DNA of 64,000 nt from Serratia sarumanii (GTDB taxonomy: Bacteria > Pseudomonadota > Gammaproteobacteria > Enterobacterales > Enterobacteriaceae). Location of the stretch: contig NZ_CP124750.1 of the NCBI RefSeq assembly GCF_029962605.1, positions 1,426,001 to 1,490,000 on the forward strand, given 5' to 3'. This document shows positions 25,491-35,761 of the stretch, piece by piece (position 1 is the first letter of the stretch; the number at the start of each line of letters is the position of its first letter). The position numbers were made by a program, and so were the translations under genes. The notes under the pieces are model-generated. The model saw only the letters and a list, made by a program, of their open reading frames with translations. It made no database searches and was not told the origin of the DNA.

Positions 25491-25872
25491 CCGCATCGCC
25501 CTGCATCAGGGCAAGTCCGCCGACTATCTGCAAACCTTGTCCGACAGCCTGCATCAGGCGCTGGTGGAGGCCTTCGAGGTGCCGCCGACGGATAAATTTC
25601 AGGTGATCGATCAATACCGCCCCGGTGAGCTTATCTACGATCGCGACTATCTCGGCGGGCCGCGCAGCGCGGCTTTCGTGCTGTTTTACATCACCGCCGG
25701 GCGGCCGCGCGACACCGACACCAAGCGGCGCTTCTACGGGCGGCTGGCGGCGCTGCTGGCGGAAAACCTGCGGCTGCGCCCCGAGGATGTGATGGTGGTG
25801 ATCACCACCACCCAGTTGGACGAGTGGTCGTTCAGCGCCGGGCGCGCCTCGATGATCGATCCGCAGGCGTAA
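25480..25872 (+). CDS. Tautomerase family protein (4-oxalocrotonate tautomerase-like)
   Basis: The 130-aa protein begins MPFSRIAL; removal of Met would expose the catalytic Pro-1 of the tautomerase superfamily. It has two beta-alpha-beta units (SDSLHQALVEAFEVPPTDKF and RLAALLAENLRLRPEDVMVV). AGGAGG sits before the ATG, inside the upstream gene. Pairing with a CMD-family protein hints at small aromatic or keto-acid turnover, but no pathway is visible. Confidence 0.85.
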   Translation: MPFSRIALHQGKSADYLQTLSDSLHQALVEAFEVPPTDKFQVIDQYRPGELIYDRDYLGGPRSAAFVLFYITAGRPRDTDTKRRFYGRLAALLAENLRLRPEDVMVVITTTQLDEWSFSAGRASMIDPQA

Positions 25873-25938
25873 CTCGGGCTGACGCCGCGGGCGGTCTGTG
25901 GGACAATGGCGCCATCATTTCGTTTAGATAAGAGTTGA

Positions 25939-28137
25939 ATGGCGCTCTCCTCCGCAGTTAAAGATCAGATTGGCCAGTGGTACAAAGCCCTGCAGCAGCA
26001 AATACCGGATTTCATTTCCCGTGCGCCCCAGCGCCAGATGATCGCCGAGGTGGCGAAGACGCTGGCCGGCGACTACCCGCGCCATCTGGCGATCGAGGCG
26101 CCGACCGGCGTCGGCAAAACGCTGTCATACCTGATCCCGGGTATCGCCGTCGGGCGGGCGGAGAGTAAACCGCTGGTGGTCAGCACTGCCAACGTGGCGC
26201 TGCAGGACCAGATCTACAGCAAGGATTTGCCGCTGCTGAAAAAGATTATCCCCGATCTGAAATTTACCGGCGCCTTTGGCCGCGGGCGTTACGTGTGCCC
26301 GCGCAATCTGGCGGCGATGAGCACCGACGTTAGCCAACAGGGCGATCTGACGCTGTTCCTCGACGACGAGCTGGCGCCGTCCAGCGGCGAAGAGCAGGCG
26401 CTGTGCCAGAAGCTGACCAAGGCGCTGGCCCGCTTCGAGTGGGACGGGCTGCGCGATCACTATCAACAGAGCATCGACGATCCGCTGTGGGCCAAGCTGA
26501 GCACCGACAAGGCCAACTGCCTGGGGCGCAACTGCCACTATATTCGCGAATGCCCGTTCTATATCGCCCGCAAAGAGATCGAGAGCGCCGACGTGGTGGT
26601 GGCCAACCACGCGCTGGTGATGGCGGCGCTGGAGACGGAATCGGTGTTGCCGAACCCGAAAGAGCTGCTGCTGGTGCTGGACGAAGGCCACCATTTGCCG
26701 GAGGTGGCGCGCGACGCGCTGGAGATCGACGGGGAAATCACTGCGCTGTCGACCAACCTGCAGCTGGACATGATCGTGCGCCAGGTCGAGCAGTGCATGA
26801 CGCAGTACCGGCCGAAGAATCCGCCGGGGCTGGCCAACAGCGAGCGGCTGAAAAACCATTGCGAGGAGCTGCGCGAGCTGGTGCAGATCTTCGAGCATCA
26901 GGTCAGCGCCTATCTGCCCGGCGACAGCGTGGCGGCCGAGCACCGTTTCGAGATGGGCGAGCTGCCGGCGGAGATGGTGGAGAGCTGCGCGCGGTTGTTC
27001 AAACTGACCGACGCGCTGCGCGGGCTGGCGGAGTTCGTGCTTAACGATCTCACCGAGCAGACCGGCAAGCATGACATCGTGCGCCTGCACCGGTCGATCA
27101 TTCAGATGAGCCGCACGCTGGGCTATCTGGAGGCGATGAGCAAGCTGTGGCGGCTGGCGGCGCTCGACAAATCGTCCAACGCGCCGATCTCCAAATGGGT
27201 CACGCGCGAGCTGCGCGATAACGTCACCCATCTTTACCTGCACTGCGTCGGCATCCGCGTCAGCGACCAGCTGGAGAAGCTGCTGTGGCGCAAGGTGCCG
27301 CACGTGGTGGTCACCTCGGCTACGCTGCGTTCGCTGAACAGCTTCGCGCGTTTGCAGGAGATGAGCGGGTTGAGCGAGAAGGCCGGCGATCGTTTCGAAA
27401 CGCTCTCTTCGCCGTTCAATCACGTCGAACAGGGCAAGATTGTCATTCCGCAGATGCGCTACGAACCGGCGCTCGCCAACGAGGCGGAACACCTCGAGGA
27501 GATGGCGCGATGTTTCCGCGCCGAGCAGGCGAGCGGCAAACACAAAGGCATGCTGATCCTGTTCAGCAGCCACCGGGCGATGCAGACTTTCCTCAGCTAC
27601 GTGACCGATCTGCGGCTGATGCTGCTGGTGCAGGGCGACCAGCCGCGCTACCGGCTGGTGGAAGAGCACCGCAAGCGGGTGGAGAAGGGCGTCGCCAGCG
27701 TGCTGGTGGGGCTGCAATCGTTCGCCGAAGGGCTGGATCTGAAAGGCGAGCTGCTGACCCAGGTACACATTCACAAAATTGCGTTCCCGCCGATCGACAG
27801 CCCGGTGATCATTACCGAAGGCGAGTGGCTGAAATCGCTGAAGCGCTATCCGTTCGAAGTGCAGAGCCTGCCGAGCGCCTCGTTCAACCTGATCCAGCAG
27901 GTCGGCCGCCTGATCCGCAGCAACCAATGCTACGGCGAGATCGTGATCTACGATCGCCGGCTGTTGACCAAAAACTACGGTTCGCGGCTGTTGGCGTCGC
28001 TGCCGGTGTTCCCGATCGAACAGCGCGCGGTGCCGGAGGCCGACAAGGCGCATCTGGCGGCGCTGAAATCCGCCGCCGACGCGGCCAAAAAAGAGAAGAA
28101 GCGCGGCAACCCGTTCGCCCGCAAGCGGCGGCGTTAA
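25939..28137 (+). CDS. dinG: ATP-dependent DNA helicase DinG
   Basis: The 732-aa XPD-like 5'-3' helicase has Walker A APTGVGKT (about 54-61), the iron-sulfur cysteines CPRN and CLGRNCHYIRECPF, DEGHH (motif II) and QVGRLIRS (motif VI). It resolves R-loops and G-quadruplexes during replication-transcription conflicts and is an SOS gene in E. coli. It is slightly longer than E. coli DinG (716 aa), with a lysine/arginine-rich tail. It stops directly against the convergent Lrp-type gene. Confidence 0.94.
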   Translation: MALSSAVKDQIGQWYKALQQQIPDFISRAPQRQMIAEVAKTLAGDYPRHLAIEAPTGVGKTLSYLIPGIAVGRAESKPLVVSTANVALQDQIYSKDLPLLKKIIPDLKFTGAFGRGRYVCPRNLAAMSTDVSQQGDLTLFLDDELAPSSGEEQALCQKLTKALARFEWDGLRDHYQQSIDDPLWAKLSTDKANCLGRNCHYIRECPFYIARKEIESADVVVANHALVMAALETESVLPNPKELLLVLDEGHHLPEVARDALEIDGEITALSTNLQLDMIVRQVEQCMTQYRPKNPPGLANSERLKNHCEELRELVQIFEHQVSAYLPGDSVAAEHRFEMGELPAEMVESCARLFKLTDALRGLAEFVLNDLTEQTGKHDIVRLHRSIIQMSRTLGYLEAMSKLWRLAALDKSSNAPISKWVTRELRDNVTHLYLHCVGIRVSDQLEKLLWRKVPHVVVTSATLRSLNSFARLQEMSGLSEKAGDRFETLSSPFNHVEQGKIVIPQMRYEPALANEAEHLEEMARCFRAEQASGKHKGMLILFSSHRAMQTFLSYVTDLRLMLLVQGDQPRYRLVEEHRKRVEKGVASVLVGLQSFAEGLDLKGELLTQVHIHKIAFPPIDSPVIITEGEWLKSLKRYPFEVQSLPSASFNLIQQVGRLIRSNQCYGEIVIYDRRLLTKNYGSRLLASLPVFPIEQRAVPEADKAHLAALKSAADAAKKEKKRGNPFARKRRR

Positions 28138-28572
28138 TCAGAGCAGCGGCGGCAGGCGGCGTTTGACCGGCGTGGTTTTCACGATCGAGGTGTTGCTCTG
28201 TGCGTGTTCGGCCAGCCGATCGAGGGTGTGGTCGAGCTGCGCCATCGAGTGCGCCACCAGCCGCACGATAAAGCAGTCTTCGCCGGTCACCTTGTCGCAC
28301 TCGACCACTTCCGGGATCGCCTGAATCAGCTGTTCAACCTTCTTCAGCATGCCCGGCAGCGGCTTGATGCGCACCAGCGACTCGAAGGCGTAGCCCACCG
28401 CCTGCAGATTGACGTTCAGGGTATAGCCCTGGATCACGCCGCTTTCCTCCAGCCGCCGCAGCCTTTCCGACGTGCTCGGCGACGACAGCCCCACCTGCGC
28501 GCTCAGCGTCTTCAACGATGCACGCGCATCTTCCGCCAGAATGGTCAGGATTTGGCGATCGATATCATCCAT
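28138..28572 (-). CDS. Lrp/AsnC-family regulator
   Basis: The 144-aa protein has an N-terminal HTH (MDDIDRQILTILAEDARASL, LSSPSTSERLRRLEESGVI) and a RAM effector domain (residues 65-140). Such proteins form octamers that sense amino acids. The divergent DMT exporter starts 136 bp away, so the regulator probably controls it. The stop abuts dinG with no spacing. Confidence 0.88.
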   Translation of the reverse strand: MDDIDRQILTILAEDARASLKTLSAQVGLSSPSTSERLRRLEESGVIQGYTLNVNLQAVGYAFESLVRIKPLPGMLKKVEQLIQAIPEVVECDKVTGEDCFIVRLVAHSMAQLDHTLDRLAEHAQSNTSIVKTTPVKRRLPPLL

Positions 28573-28708
28573 AACGCCTCCGTTAGGTGTTTTCTTTATT
28601 ATAGCTACGAGAAAAAGGCAGTTAAGCACATCTGCCTTTTTTATGCTATGGAAAGCCGCCCGGCGAAGCCGCAAGCTATGCCTCTGGGCAAGTTTGGAGG
28701 AACGCAGA

Positions 28709-29617
28709 ATGAATGCAGAGATAAAACGCGGCTCGCTGGAGATGACGGCGGCGATGCTGATTTCCGGCTCCATCGGCTGGTTTGTGCTGATGTCCGGCCA
28801 GCCGGTGGTCAACGTGGTGTTTTGGCGCTGCGCGGTGGGGGCGCTGGTGCTGCTGGCGGTGTGCGGCGCGCTGGGGCAGCTGCGGCGCGATGTGCTGACG
28901 CGCGCCACGCTGCTGCTGGCGATCGCCGGTGGGGTGGCGCTGGTGATCAACTGGCTGCTGCTGTTTGCCGCCTATTCCTATGCCTCTATCTCCATCGCCA
29001 CGGCGGTGTACAACACCCAGCCGTTTATGCTGGTGGGGCTGGGGGCGCTGTTTCTGGGGGAACGGCTGACCGCCCGCAAGCTGCTGTGGCTGGGGCTGGC
29101 GTTCGGCGGCATGATGCTGGTGGTGCTGGCGCAGCCGCGGCAGGCGGGGGAACAGAGTCATTATTTGGCGGGCATTGCGCTGGCGCTCGGCGCGGCGTTT
29201 TTTTACGCCCTGATGGCGCTGGCGGCCAAGCGGCTGAAGGGCACGCCGCCGCATCTTATTGCGCTGATCCAGGTGGCGGTAGGGGCGGTGATGCTGTTGC
29301 CGCTGGTGGATTTCCACGTTTCGGCCAGCGCTGGGCAGTGGGGCATGCTGGCGACGCTCGGCGTGCTGCACACCGGCCTGATGTACGTGCTGATGTACGG
29401 CGCGCTGCAGAAGCTGCCGACCAACCTTATCGGCTCGCTGTCGTTCATCTACCCGATCGCCGCCATGCTGGTGGATCGCCTGGCGTTTGGCCACCGGCTG
29501 TCGGCCTGGCAGCTGTTGGGCGCGGCGATCATCCTGCTGGCGGCGGCGGGCATGAACCTGCTGGGCGAGCGGCGAGCGCGGCTGCTGCCGGCCTCGGACG
29601 GCCGGCGCGCCGGCTGA
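28709..29617 (+). CDS. EamA/DMT-family exporter
   Basis: The 302-aa inner-membrane protein has ten helices and two EamA repeats (MLISGSIGWFVLMSG; YASISIATAVYNTQPFML; IGSLSFIYPIAAML). GGAGG lies before the ATG at 28709. It is divergent from an Lrp-type regulator, a common layout for amino acid exporters; the substrate is inferred, not shown. Confidence 0.85.
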   Translation: MNAEIKRGSLEMTAAMLISGSIGWFVLMSGQPVVNVVFWRCAVGALVLLAVCGALGQLRRDVLTRATLLLAIAGGVALVINWLLLFAAYSYASISIATAVYNTQPFMLVGLGALFLGERLTARKLLWLGLAFGGMMLVVLAQPRQAGEQSHYLAGIALALGAAFFYALMALAAKRLKGTPPHLIALIQVAVGAVMLLPLVDFHVSASAGQWGMLATLGVLHTGLMYVLMYGALQKLPTNLIGSLSFIYPIAAMLVDRLAFGHRLSAWQLLGAAIILLAAAGMNLLGERRARLLPASDGRRAG

Positions 29618-29620
29618 TGC

Positions 29621-31210
29621 TCAGTTCGTTTTTTTCAGCCGGCGCCATAAGGTGGTGCGGCTGATCCCGAGCAATCGGGCGGCGGCGGCGTGGTCGCCTC
29701 CGCATCGCGCCAGCGCTTCGTGGGCGGAGACGGGCGCTGGCGGCGTCTCGGGCGGCGTGGCCGCCGCCAGCTCCGGCAGCAGCCAGCGCAGCGTCTCGCC
29801 GCTCGGCGCGGTGCCGGTGCTCAGCATCAGCGCCACCCGCTCCATCATGTTGCGCAGTTCGCGCAGGTTGCCGGGCCAGGCGTAATGACTCAGCGTGGCG
29901 TAACAGCCGGCCAGGGCGGCGCGCAGCGGCTCCGTCAGCGGCACGTCGAGCGCCGCCAGCGACCGCTTCAGAAAGTGTTCCGCCAGCATCGCGATATCGT
30001 CGCCGCGCGCCCGCAATGGCGGCAGCTGCAGCCGCAGGGCGCTCAGGCGGTAGAACAGATCGGCGCGAAAGCCGCCCCGTTGAATCGCCTGCTCCAGGTG
30101 GTTGTGGGTGGCGCTGATGACGCGAAAGTCGACCGCCACCGGCTGCTGCCCGCCGACCCGGGTGACGGCCTTCTCTTCCAGCGCGCGCAGCAGCCGGGTT
30201 TGCAGGTGCAGCGGCATTTCGCCGATCTCATCCAGAAACAGGGTGCCGCCGTTGGCGGTTTCCAACAGCCCGCGCCGGCCGCCGCGCCGTGAGCCGGTAA
30301 AGGCGCCTTCCTCATAGCCGAACAGCTCCGCCTCCAGCAGCGATTCGGCTATGGCGCCGCAGTTGATGGCGACGAACGGCGGCGTCGCGCCTCTGGCCGG
30401 CGCGCCGCGCCGGGAAAAGTATTCCCGGTGGATCGCCTGCGCCGCCAGCTCCTTGCCGGTGCCGGTTTCTCCCTCAATTAATACCGCCGCCGGCGAGCGG
30501 GCGTACAGCATGATGGTGCGCCGCGTCTGCTCCATCTGCGGGGAGTCGCCTTGCAAATCGCTCAGCCCGTAGCGCGGCTGCAGGGTATTGCGCGCGGCGT
30601 AATCGCCGCCGCGTTTGCCGCCGCCCAGCATCAGGCGCGTCACGTCCAGCGCATCGCTGAAGGCGGCGCGCAGGGTGGCGGCGGAATAGAGAAAAATGGC
30701 GGTGAGCCCGGCCTCTTCCGCCAACTCGCTGATGAGGCCCGCTCCAACCACGGCCTGAATGCCGGCGGCTTTCAGCTCGGCGATCTGGCCGCGCGCGTCC
30801 TCTTCGGTGACGTAGCTGCGCTGCTCCAGCGGCAGATCGAAGGTCTGCTGGAACTCCAGCAGCGCGGGCAGAGGGGTTTTATAGGTGATGACGCCGATCC
30901 GATCGGCGGTTCTGCGCGCCTTGCTCAGCGCCTGCAGCAGGTCGAAGCCGCCGGGCTTGACCAGGATGACCGGCACCGACAGGCGGCTTTTCAGGTAGGC
31001 GCCGTTGGAGCCGGCGGCGATGATGGCGTCGCAAGGCTCGGTAGCCAGGCGGGCGCGGATGTGCTGCACCGCCTCCTCAAAGCCGAGGCGGATCGGGATG
31101 ATGGTCGCCAGATGGTCGAACTCGAGGCTGATGTCTCGGAACAGATCGAACAGGCGGGTGATGGAGACGGTCCAGATCACCGGTTTGTCCGGCGTGACGT
31201 GATCGCTCAT
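29621..31210 (-). CDS. prpR: Propionate catabolism operon regulator (sigma-54 activator)
   Basis: The 529-aa protein has an N-terminal PrpR sensory domain (1-200, binds 2-methylcitrate in Salmonella) and an AAA+ domain with Walker A GETGTGKE (247-254) and GAFTGS (302-307, the sigma-54 contact loop, as in PrpR). It ends in a Fis-type HTH ([19 protein letters not shown]). It is divergent from prpBCD, across a 245-bp region with a sigma-54 promoter and TGTTTCA/TGAAACA repeats. The 3' end comes 3 bp from the DMT exporter stop. Confidence 0.93.
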   Translation of the reverse strand: MSDHVTPDKPVIWTVSITRLFDLFRDISLEFDHLATIIPIRLGFEEAVQHIRARLATEPCDAIIAAGSNGAYLKSRLSVPVILVKPGGFDLLQALSKARRTADRIGVITYKTPLPALLEFQQTFDLPLEQRSYVTEEDARGQIAELKAAGIQAVVGAGLISELAEEAGLTAIFLYSAATLRAAFSDALDVTRLMLGGGKRGGDYAARNTLQPRYGLSDLQGDSPQMEQTRRTIMLYARSPAAVLIEGETGTGKELAAQAIHREYFSRRGAPARGATPPFVAINCGAIAESLLEAELFGYEEGAFTGSRRGGRRGLLETANGGTLFLDEIGEMPLHLQTRLLRALEEKAVTRVGGQQPVAVDFRVISATHNHLEQAIQRGGFRADLFYRLSALRLQLPPLRARGDDIAMLAEHFLKRSLAALDVPLTEPLRAALAGCYATLSHYAWPGNLRELRNMMERVALMLSTGTAPSGETLRWLLPELAAATPPETPPAPVSAHEALARCGGDHAAAARLLGISRTTLWRRLKKTN

Positions 31211-31262
31211 GGTGGGTTACCGAATGGAAGTAGCTGCATTAGGTGTAGCCCGGTTTCAGTTA

Positions 31263-31311
31263 TGTTTCAAATTTTCTGCGTGAAACAGCGATTGAAACGT
31301 TGGCTGAAACG
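31263..31311 (+). promoter_or_regulatory. Candidate PrpR-binding repeats upstream of prpB
   Basis: TGTTTCA (31263-31269) and TGAAACA (31281-31287) form an inverted repeat with an 11-base spacer. Two further direct half-sites containing TGAAACG follow (31293-31299, 31305-31311). They lie about 100-140 bp upstream of the sigma-54 element, the expected enhancer distance. PrpR binding is inferred. Confidence 0.6.
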
Positions 31312-31404
31312 TTTTTTACCTCTTTGTCTGGCCAATGGCGCTGCAGATGTTGTAACTCGCTTATTTTTATCGATTTTAATTTTTCCCCTCACCGAAGTGC
31401 AACC

Positions 31405-31419
31405 TGGCCCGCCCCTTGC
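31405..31419 (+). promoter_or_regulatory. Sigma-54 promoter of prpBCD
   Basis: TGGCCCGCCCCTTGC matches the -24/-12 consensus, with GG and GC separated by 10 bases. It lies 37 bp before the prpB start, downstream of the PrpR-type repeats. Confidence 0.75.
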
Positions 31420-31455
31420 TCTGTCTGTTTCATCTGGCTAATCGGAGAAAACGTC

Positions 31456-32346
31456 ATGACGCTGCGCTCACCCGGGCTCGCCTTTCGCCAGGCCCTGAGT
31501 AAAGAAAAACCCCTGCAAATCGCCGGCGCGATCAACGCCAACCATGCGCTGCTGGCCCAGCGGGCCGGATTCCAGGCCATCTACCTTTCCGGCGGCGGCG
31601 TGGCGGCCGGTTCGTTGGGGCTGCCGGATCTGGGCATTTCGACCCTGGACGATGTGCTGACCGACATTCGCCGCATCACCGACGTTTGCCCGCTGCCGCT
31701 GCTGGTGGATGTCGACAGCGGTTTCGGCGCTTCGGCGTTCAACGTCGCCCGCACGGTGCGATCGGTGAGCAAGGCCGGGGCGGCGGCGCTGCATATCGAA
31801 GATCAGGTCGGCGCCAAGCGCTGCGGCCATCGCCCCAATAAGGCCATCGTTTCCACCGGAGAGATGGTGGATCGCATCAAGGCGGCGGTGGATGCGCGCA
31901 GCGATCCGGACTTCGTGATCATGGCGCGCACCGATGCGCTCGCGGTGGAGGGGCTGGAGGCGGCCATCGAGCGCGCTCAGGCTTACGTGGCGGCCGGGGC
32001 CGACATGCTGTTTCCGGAAGCGATCACCGAGCTGGGCATGTACCGCCGCTTTGCTGAGGCGACGCAGGTGCCGATCCTGGCCAACATCACCGAATTCGGC
32101 GCGACGCCGCTGTTTACCACCGACGAACTGCGCAGCGCCCAGGTGGATATGGCGCTGTATCCGCTGTCGGCCTTCCGGGCGATGAACCGCGCGGCGGAGC
32201 GGGTGTACCGCGCTTTGCGCGAGGAGGGCACGCAGAAAAGCGTCATCGACACCATGCAGACCCGCAACGAGCTGTACGAAAGCATCAACTACTATTTGTT
32301 CGAAGAGAAACTCGACGCCCTGTTCGCTCGCCAACGCGACGAATAG
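31456..32346 (+). CDS. prpB: 2-methylisocitrate lyase
   Basis: The 296-aa enzyme of the isocitrate lyase/PEP mutase superfamily has the KRCGH active-site motif (121-125), DVDSGFG metal-binding region and RTDALAVEG. It splits 2-methylisocitrate into pyruvate and succinate, the last step of the methylcitrate cycle. GGAGAAAACGTC precedes the ATG at 31456. It is the first gene of prpBCD. Confidence 0.95.
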   Translation: MTLRSPGLAFRQALSKEKPLQIAGAINANHALLAQRAGFQAIYLSGGGVAAGSLGLPDLGISTLDDVLTDIRRITDVCPLPLLVDVDSGFGASAFNVARTVRSVSKAGAAALHIEDQVGAKRCGHRPNKAIVSTGEMVDRIKAAVDARSDPDFVIMARTDALAVEGLEAAIERAQAYVAAGADMLFPEAITELGMYRRFAEATQVPILANITEFGATPLFTTDELRSAQVDMALYPLSAFRAMNRAAERVYRALREEGTQKSVIDTMQTRNELYESINYYLFEEKLDALFARQRDE

Positions 32347-32379
32347 GCGCCATTCACGCACAAGCCAAACGAGGACGGT

Positions 32380-33543
32380 ATGAGCCAAGCGATCCCCCCG
32401 CAAAGCCCGACTGGCGTTAAGCCGAAAAAATCCGTGGCGTTATCCGGCGTGCCCGCCGGGAATACCGCGCTGTGCTCCGTAGGGCGCAGCGGCAACGATC
32501 TGCACTATCGCGGTTACGACATTCTCGATCTCGCGCGCCACTGCGAGTTTGAAGAGGTCGCCCACCTGCTGATCCACGGCAAGTTGCCCAACCGCGATGA
32601 GCTACAGGCCTACAAACACCGTCTCAAAGCCCTGCGCGGCCTGCCCGCCAGCGTGCGCACGGTGCTCGAGGCGTTGCCTGCGGCGTCTCACCCGATGGAC
32701 GTGATGCGTACCGGCGTCTCGGCCCTTGGCTGCACGCTGCCGGAAAAAGAGCAGCACGGCGCGGCCGGCGCGCGCGACATCGCCGACCGGCTGCTGGCGT
32801 CGCTGGGATCGATGCTGCTGTATTGGTATCACTACAGCCACAACGGCGAGCGCATTCAGCCGGAGACCGACGACGACTCCATCGGCGGCCACTTCCTGCA
32901 CCTGCTGCACGGCGAAGCGCCTTCCGCCAGTTGGGAGCAGGCGATGCACGCGTCATTGATCCTGTACGCCGAGCATGAGTTCAACGCCTCGACCTTCGCC
33001 GGCCGGGTGATCGCCGGCACCGGATCCGACGTCTATTCGGCGATCGTCGGCGCCATTGGCGCGCTGCGTGGGCCGAAGCACGGCGGCGCCAACGAGGTGT
33101 CGCTGGAGATCCAGCAACGCTATGAAACGCCGGACGAAGCGGAGGCCGACATTCGCCGCCGCATCGACAACAAAGAGGTGGTGATCGGCTTCGGGCACCC
33201 GGTGTACACCGTCTCCGATCCGCGCCATCAGGTGATCAAAGAGATCGCGCTGCGCCTGTCGCGGGAGGCGGGGGCGATGAAGCTGTATGACATCGCCGAT
33301 CGGCTGGAAAGCGTGATGCGCGACACCAAAAAGATGTTCCCCAACCTCGACTGGTTCTCGGCGGTGTCTTATCACCAGCTGGGGGTGCCCACCGAAATGT
33401 TCACGCCGCTGTTTGTCATGGCGCGGGTGAGCGGCTGGTCGGCGCACATCATCGAGCAACGGCAGGACAACAAAATCATTCGCCCGTCCGCCAACTATAC
33501 CGGGCCGGAAGCGCGGGCGTTCGTACCGCTGGATCAGCGCTGA
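32380..33543 (+). CDS. prpC: 2-methylcitrate synthase
   Basis: The 387-aa citrate synthase-type enzyme has the catalytic His regions ([22 protein letters not shown]) and the C-terminal Asp segment ([15 protein letters not shown]). It condenses propionyl-CoA with oxaloacetate. GAGGACGGT precedes the ATG. It follows prpB by 33 bp. Confidence 0.95.
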   Translation: MSQAIPPQSPTGVKPKKSVALSGVPAGNTALCSVGRSGNDLHYRGYDILDLARHCEFEEVAHLLIHGKLPNRDELQAYKHRLKALRGLPASVRTVLEALPAASHPMDVMRTGVSALGCTLPEKEQHGAAGARDIADRLLASLGSMLLYWYHYSHNGERIQPETDDDSIGGHFLHLLHGEAPSASWEQAMHASLILYAEHEFNASTFAGRVIAGTGSDVYSAIVGAIGALRGPKHGGANEVSLEIQQRYETPDEAEADIRRRIDNKEVVIGFGHPVYTVSDPRHQVIKEIALRLSREAGAMKLYDIADRLESVMRDTKKMFPNLDWFSAVSYHQLGVPTEMFTPLFVMARVSGWSAHIIEQRQDNKIIRPSANYTGPEARAFVPLDQR

Positions 33544-33597
33544 GCGCTGAGCGCCGATCGCTATCGTGTCGTTTTCACTATGGAGCCTTTGGGAATC

Positions 33598-35052
33598 ATG
33601 ATGCTTGAGTCTGCCAATACCCGCCGTCCGCCGTTCGATCGCGAAATGGTCGATATCGTCGATTATGTGATGAAAGAGGCCGTCGATACCCCGGCGGCGT
33701 ACCGCACCGCCCACTATTGCCTGCTCGATACCCTCGGCTGCGGGCTGGAGGCGCTGAGCTATCCGGCCTGCAAGAAACTGCTGGGGCCGGTGGTGCCGGG
33801 CGCCGAGGTGCTGAACGGCAGCCGGGTGCCGGGTACCCGCTTCCAGCTGGATCCGGTGCAGGCGGCGTTCAATATCGGCGCCATGATTCGCTGGCTCGAC
33901 TTCAACGATACCTGGCTGGCGGCGGAGTGGGGGCACCCGTCGGACAACCTGGGCGGGATCCTGGCGGTGGCCGACTGGCTCTCGCGCCAGGCGGTGGCGG
34001 CGGGCAAAGCGCCGCTGACCATGCGGCAGGTGCTGATCGCCATGATCAAGGCGCATGAGATCCAGGGCTGCCTGGCGCTGGAAAATGCCTTTAACCGGGT
34101 GGGGTTGGATCACGTGCTGCTGGTGAAGGTGGCGTCCACCGCGGTGGTGGCGCAGATGCTCGGCCTGAGCCGGGCGGAGATCCTGAACGCGGTGTCGCTG
34201 GCGTGGGTGGACGGGCAGTCGCTGCGTACCTATCGCCACGCGCCGAACGCCGGCACCCGCAAATCCTGGGCGGCGGGGGATGCGACCGCCCGCGCGGTGC
34301 GGCTGGCGCTGATGGCTGCCACCGGCGAGATGGGCTATCCCTCGGCGCTGACGGCGCCGACCTGGGGGTTCTACGACGTCTCTTTCAACGGCAAACCTTT
34401 CCGCTTCCAGCGGCCGTACGGCGCGTATGTGATGGAGAACGTGCTGTTTAAAATTTCGTTCCCGGCGGAGTTCCATGCCCAGACCGCCGTGGAGGCGGCC
34501 ATGACGCTGCACCGCCAGATGCAGGCCGCCGGCAAAACCGCCGCCGACATCGCCAGGGTAAGCATCCGCACCCACGAGGCCTGCCTGCGCATTATCGACA
34601 AGCATGGGCCGCTGGATAACCCGGCGGATCGCGATCACTGCATTCAGTATATGGTGGCGATCCCGCTGCTGTTCGGCCGGCTGACGGCCGCGGACTACGA
34701 GGATCGGGTGGCCGAGGATCCGCGCATCGATGCGTTGCGCGGCAAGATCCGCTGCCATGAAGATCCCGCCTTCACCCGCGATTATCACGATCCGGAAAAA
34801 CGATCGATCGCCAATGCGCTGACGGTGGAGTTTACCGACGGCAGCCGTCTGGATGAGGTGGCGGTGGAGTATCCTATCGGCCATGCGCGGCGGCGCGAAG
34901 AGGGCATCCCGCTGCTGGTCGAGAAGTTCAAAACCAACCTGGCGCGCCAGTTCCCGGCTCTGCAGCAGCAGCGCATTCTCGAGGTGTCGCTGGACCGGCA
35001 GCGGCTGGCGCAGATGCCGGTCAACGAGTATCTCGATCTGTGGGTGATCTGA
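33598..35052 (+). CDS. prpD: 2-methylcitrate dehydratase
   Basis: This MmgE/PrpD family enzyme (484 aa from 33598) matches E. coli PrpD closely ([47 protein letters not shown]). It dehydrates 2-methylcitrate without an Fe-S cluster. Three in-frame ATGs (33580, 33598, 33601) compete; the last two fit the homolog start best. prpE, which usually follows, is absent: the next gene is a LysE transporter. Confidence 0.94.
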   Translation: MMLESANTRRPPFDREMVDIVDYVMKEAVDTPAAYRTAHYCLLDTLGCGLEALSYPACKKLLGPVVPGAEVLNGSRVPGTRFQLDPVQAAFNIGAMIRWLDFNDTWLAAEWGHPSDNLGGILAVADWLSRQAVAAGKAPLTMRQVLIAMIKAHEIQGCLALENAFNRVGLDHVLLVKVASTAVVAQMLGLSRAEILNAVSLAWVDGQSLRTYRHAPNAGTRKSWAAGDATARAVRLALMAATGEMGYPSALTAPTWGFYDVSFNGKPFRFQRPYGAYVMENVLFKISFPAEFHAQTAVEAAMTLHRQMQAAGKTAADIARVSIRTHEACLRIIDKHGPLDNPADRDHCIQYMVAIPLLFGRLTAADYEDRVAEDPRIDALRGKIRCHEDPAFTRDYHDPEKRSIANALTVEFTDGSRLDEVAVEYPIGHARRREEGIPLLVEKFKTNLARQFPALQQQRILEVSLDRQRLAQMPVNEYLDLWVI

Positions 35053-35131
35053 CGCGAGCGGCGCTGACAAGCCACGTCGGCGCCGCTATGATGGACGCTC
35101 CATTCCCGTCCGTCTTCTTATCAGGTGATTC

Positions 35132-35761
35132 ATGATTGATGCCGCAACGCTGTTGTTGTTTTCCGGTGCCTGCGTGGCGCTGGCGCTGACCCCCGGCCCG
35201 GATATGCTGCTGATCGCTTCGCGCAGCGTCAGCCAGGGGCGGCGCGCCGGTTTCGCTTCGCTGGCGGGCATTCAGCTCGGCACGTATTGTCACGCGCTGG
35301 CGGCGGCGCTGGGGTTGTCGCAACTGTTCGTCGCGGTGCCGCTGGCTTACGACGCGGTGAGAATGCTGGGCGCCGCCTATCTGCTCTATCTGGCGTGGAA
35401 AACGCTGCGATCCGGCAGCAGTTTGCAGGCTTCCGCCGGGTTGCAGGCGGTGCCGACGGCGCGCATCTTCCGCCAGGGGCTGTTCACCAATATCCTCAAC
35501 CCGAAAATGGCGCTGTTCGTGCTGGCGCTGTTTCCGCAGTTTATCGATCCGCGTTCAGGCTCGGTGGTGGTGCAGATGCTGGCGCTGGCGACGGTGCTGA
35601 ATCTGGTGGGCTTGCTGATTAACGGCGGGGTGATCCTGGCGGTCAGCGGCATGAAAAGCCGCTTTGCCGGCCGCCGCTTCAGCACCCGCTGGCCGAACTA
35701 CCTGCTGAGCGGGGTGTTCGCCGGGCTGGCCTGCAAGCTCATTTTCGACAGCCGCCGCTAA
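35132..35761 (+). CDS. LysE/RhtB family amino acid exporter
   Basis: The 209-aa inner-membrane protein has about six helices and the family signature LTPGPDMLLIASRSVSQGRRAG; FTNILNPKMALFVLALFPQF is also typical. It likely exports an amino acid or homoserine-type compound. TCAGGTGATTC precedes the ATG. Its stop overlaps the 3' end of the convergent XRE gene by 4 bp. Confidence 0.88.
   Translation: MIDAATLLLFSGACVALALTPGPDMLLIASRSVSQGRRAGFASLAGIQLGTYCHALAAALGLSQLFVAVPLAYDAVRMLGAAYLLYLAWKTLRSGSSLQASAGLQAVPTARIFRQGLFTNILNPKMALFVLALFPQFIDPRSGSVVVQMLALATVLNLVGLLINGGVILAVSGMKSRFAGRRFSTRWPNYLLSGVFAGLACKLIFDSRR

Noticed and set aside
32953..35070. 705-residue minus-strand frame across prpC/prpD
   Set aside because: Antisense of prpD and the prpC end; composition typical of shadow frames (R, H, Q, A rich).
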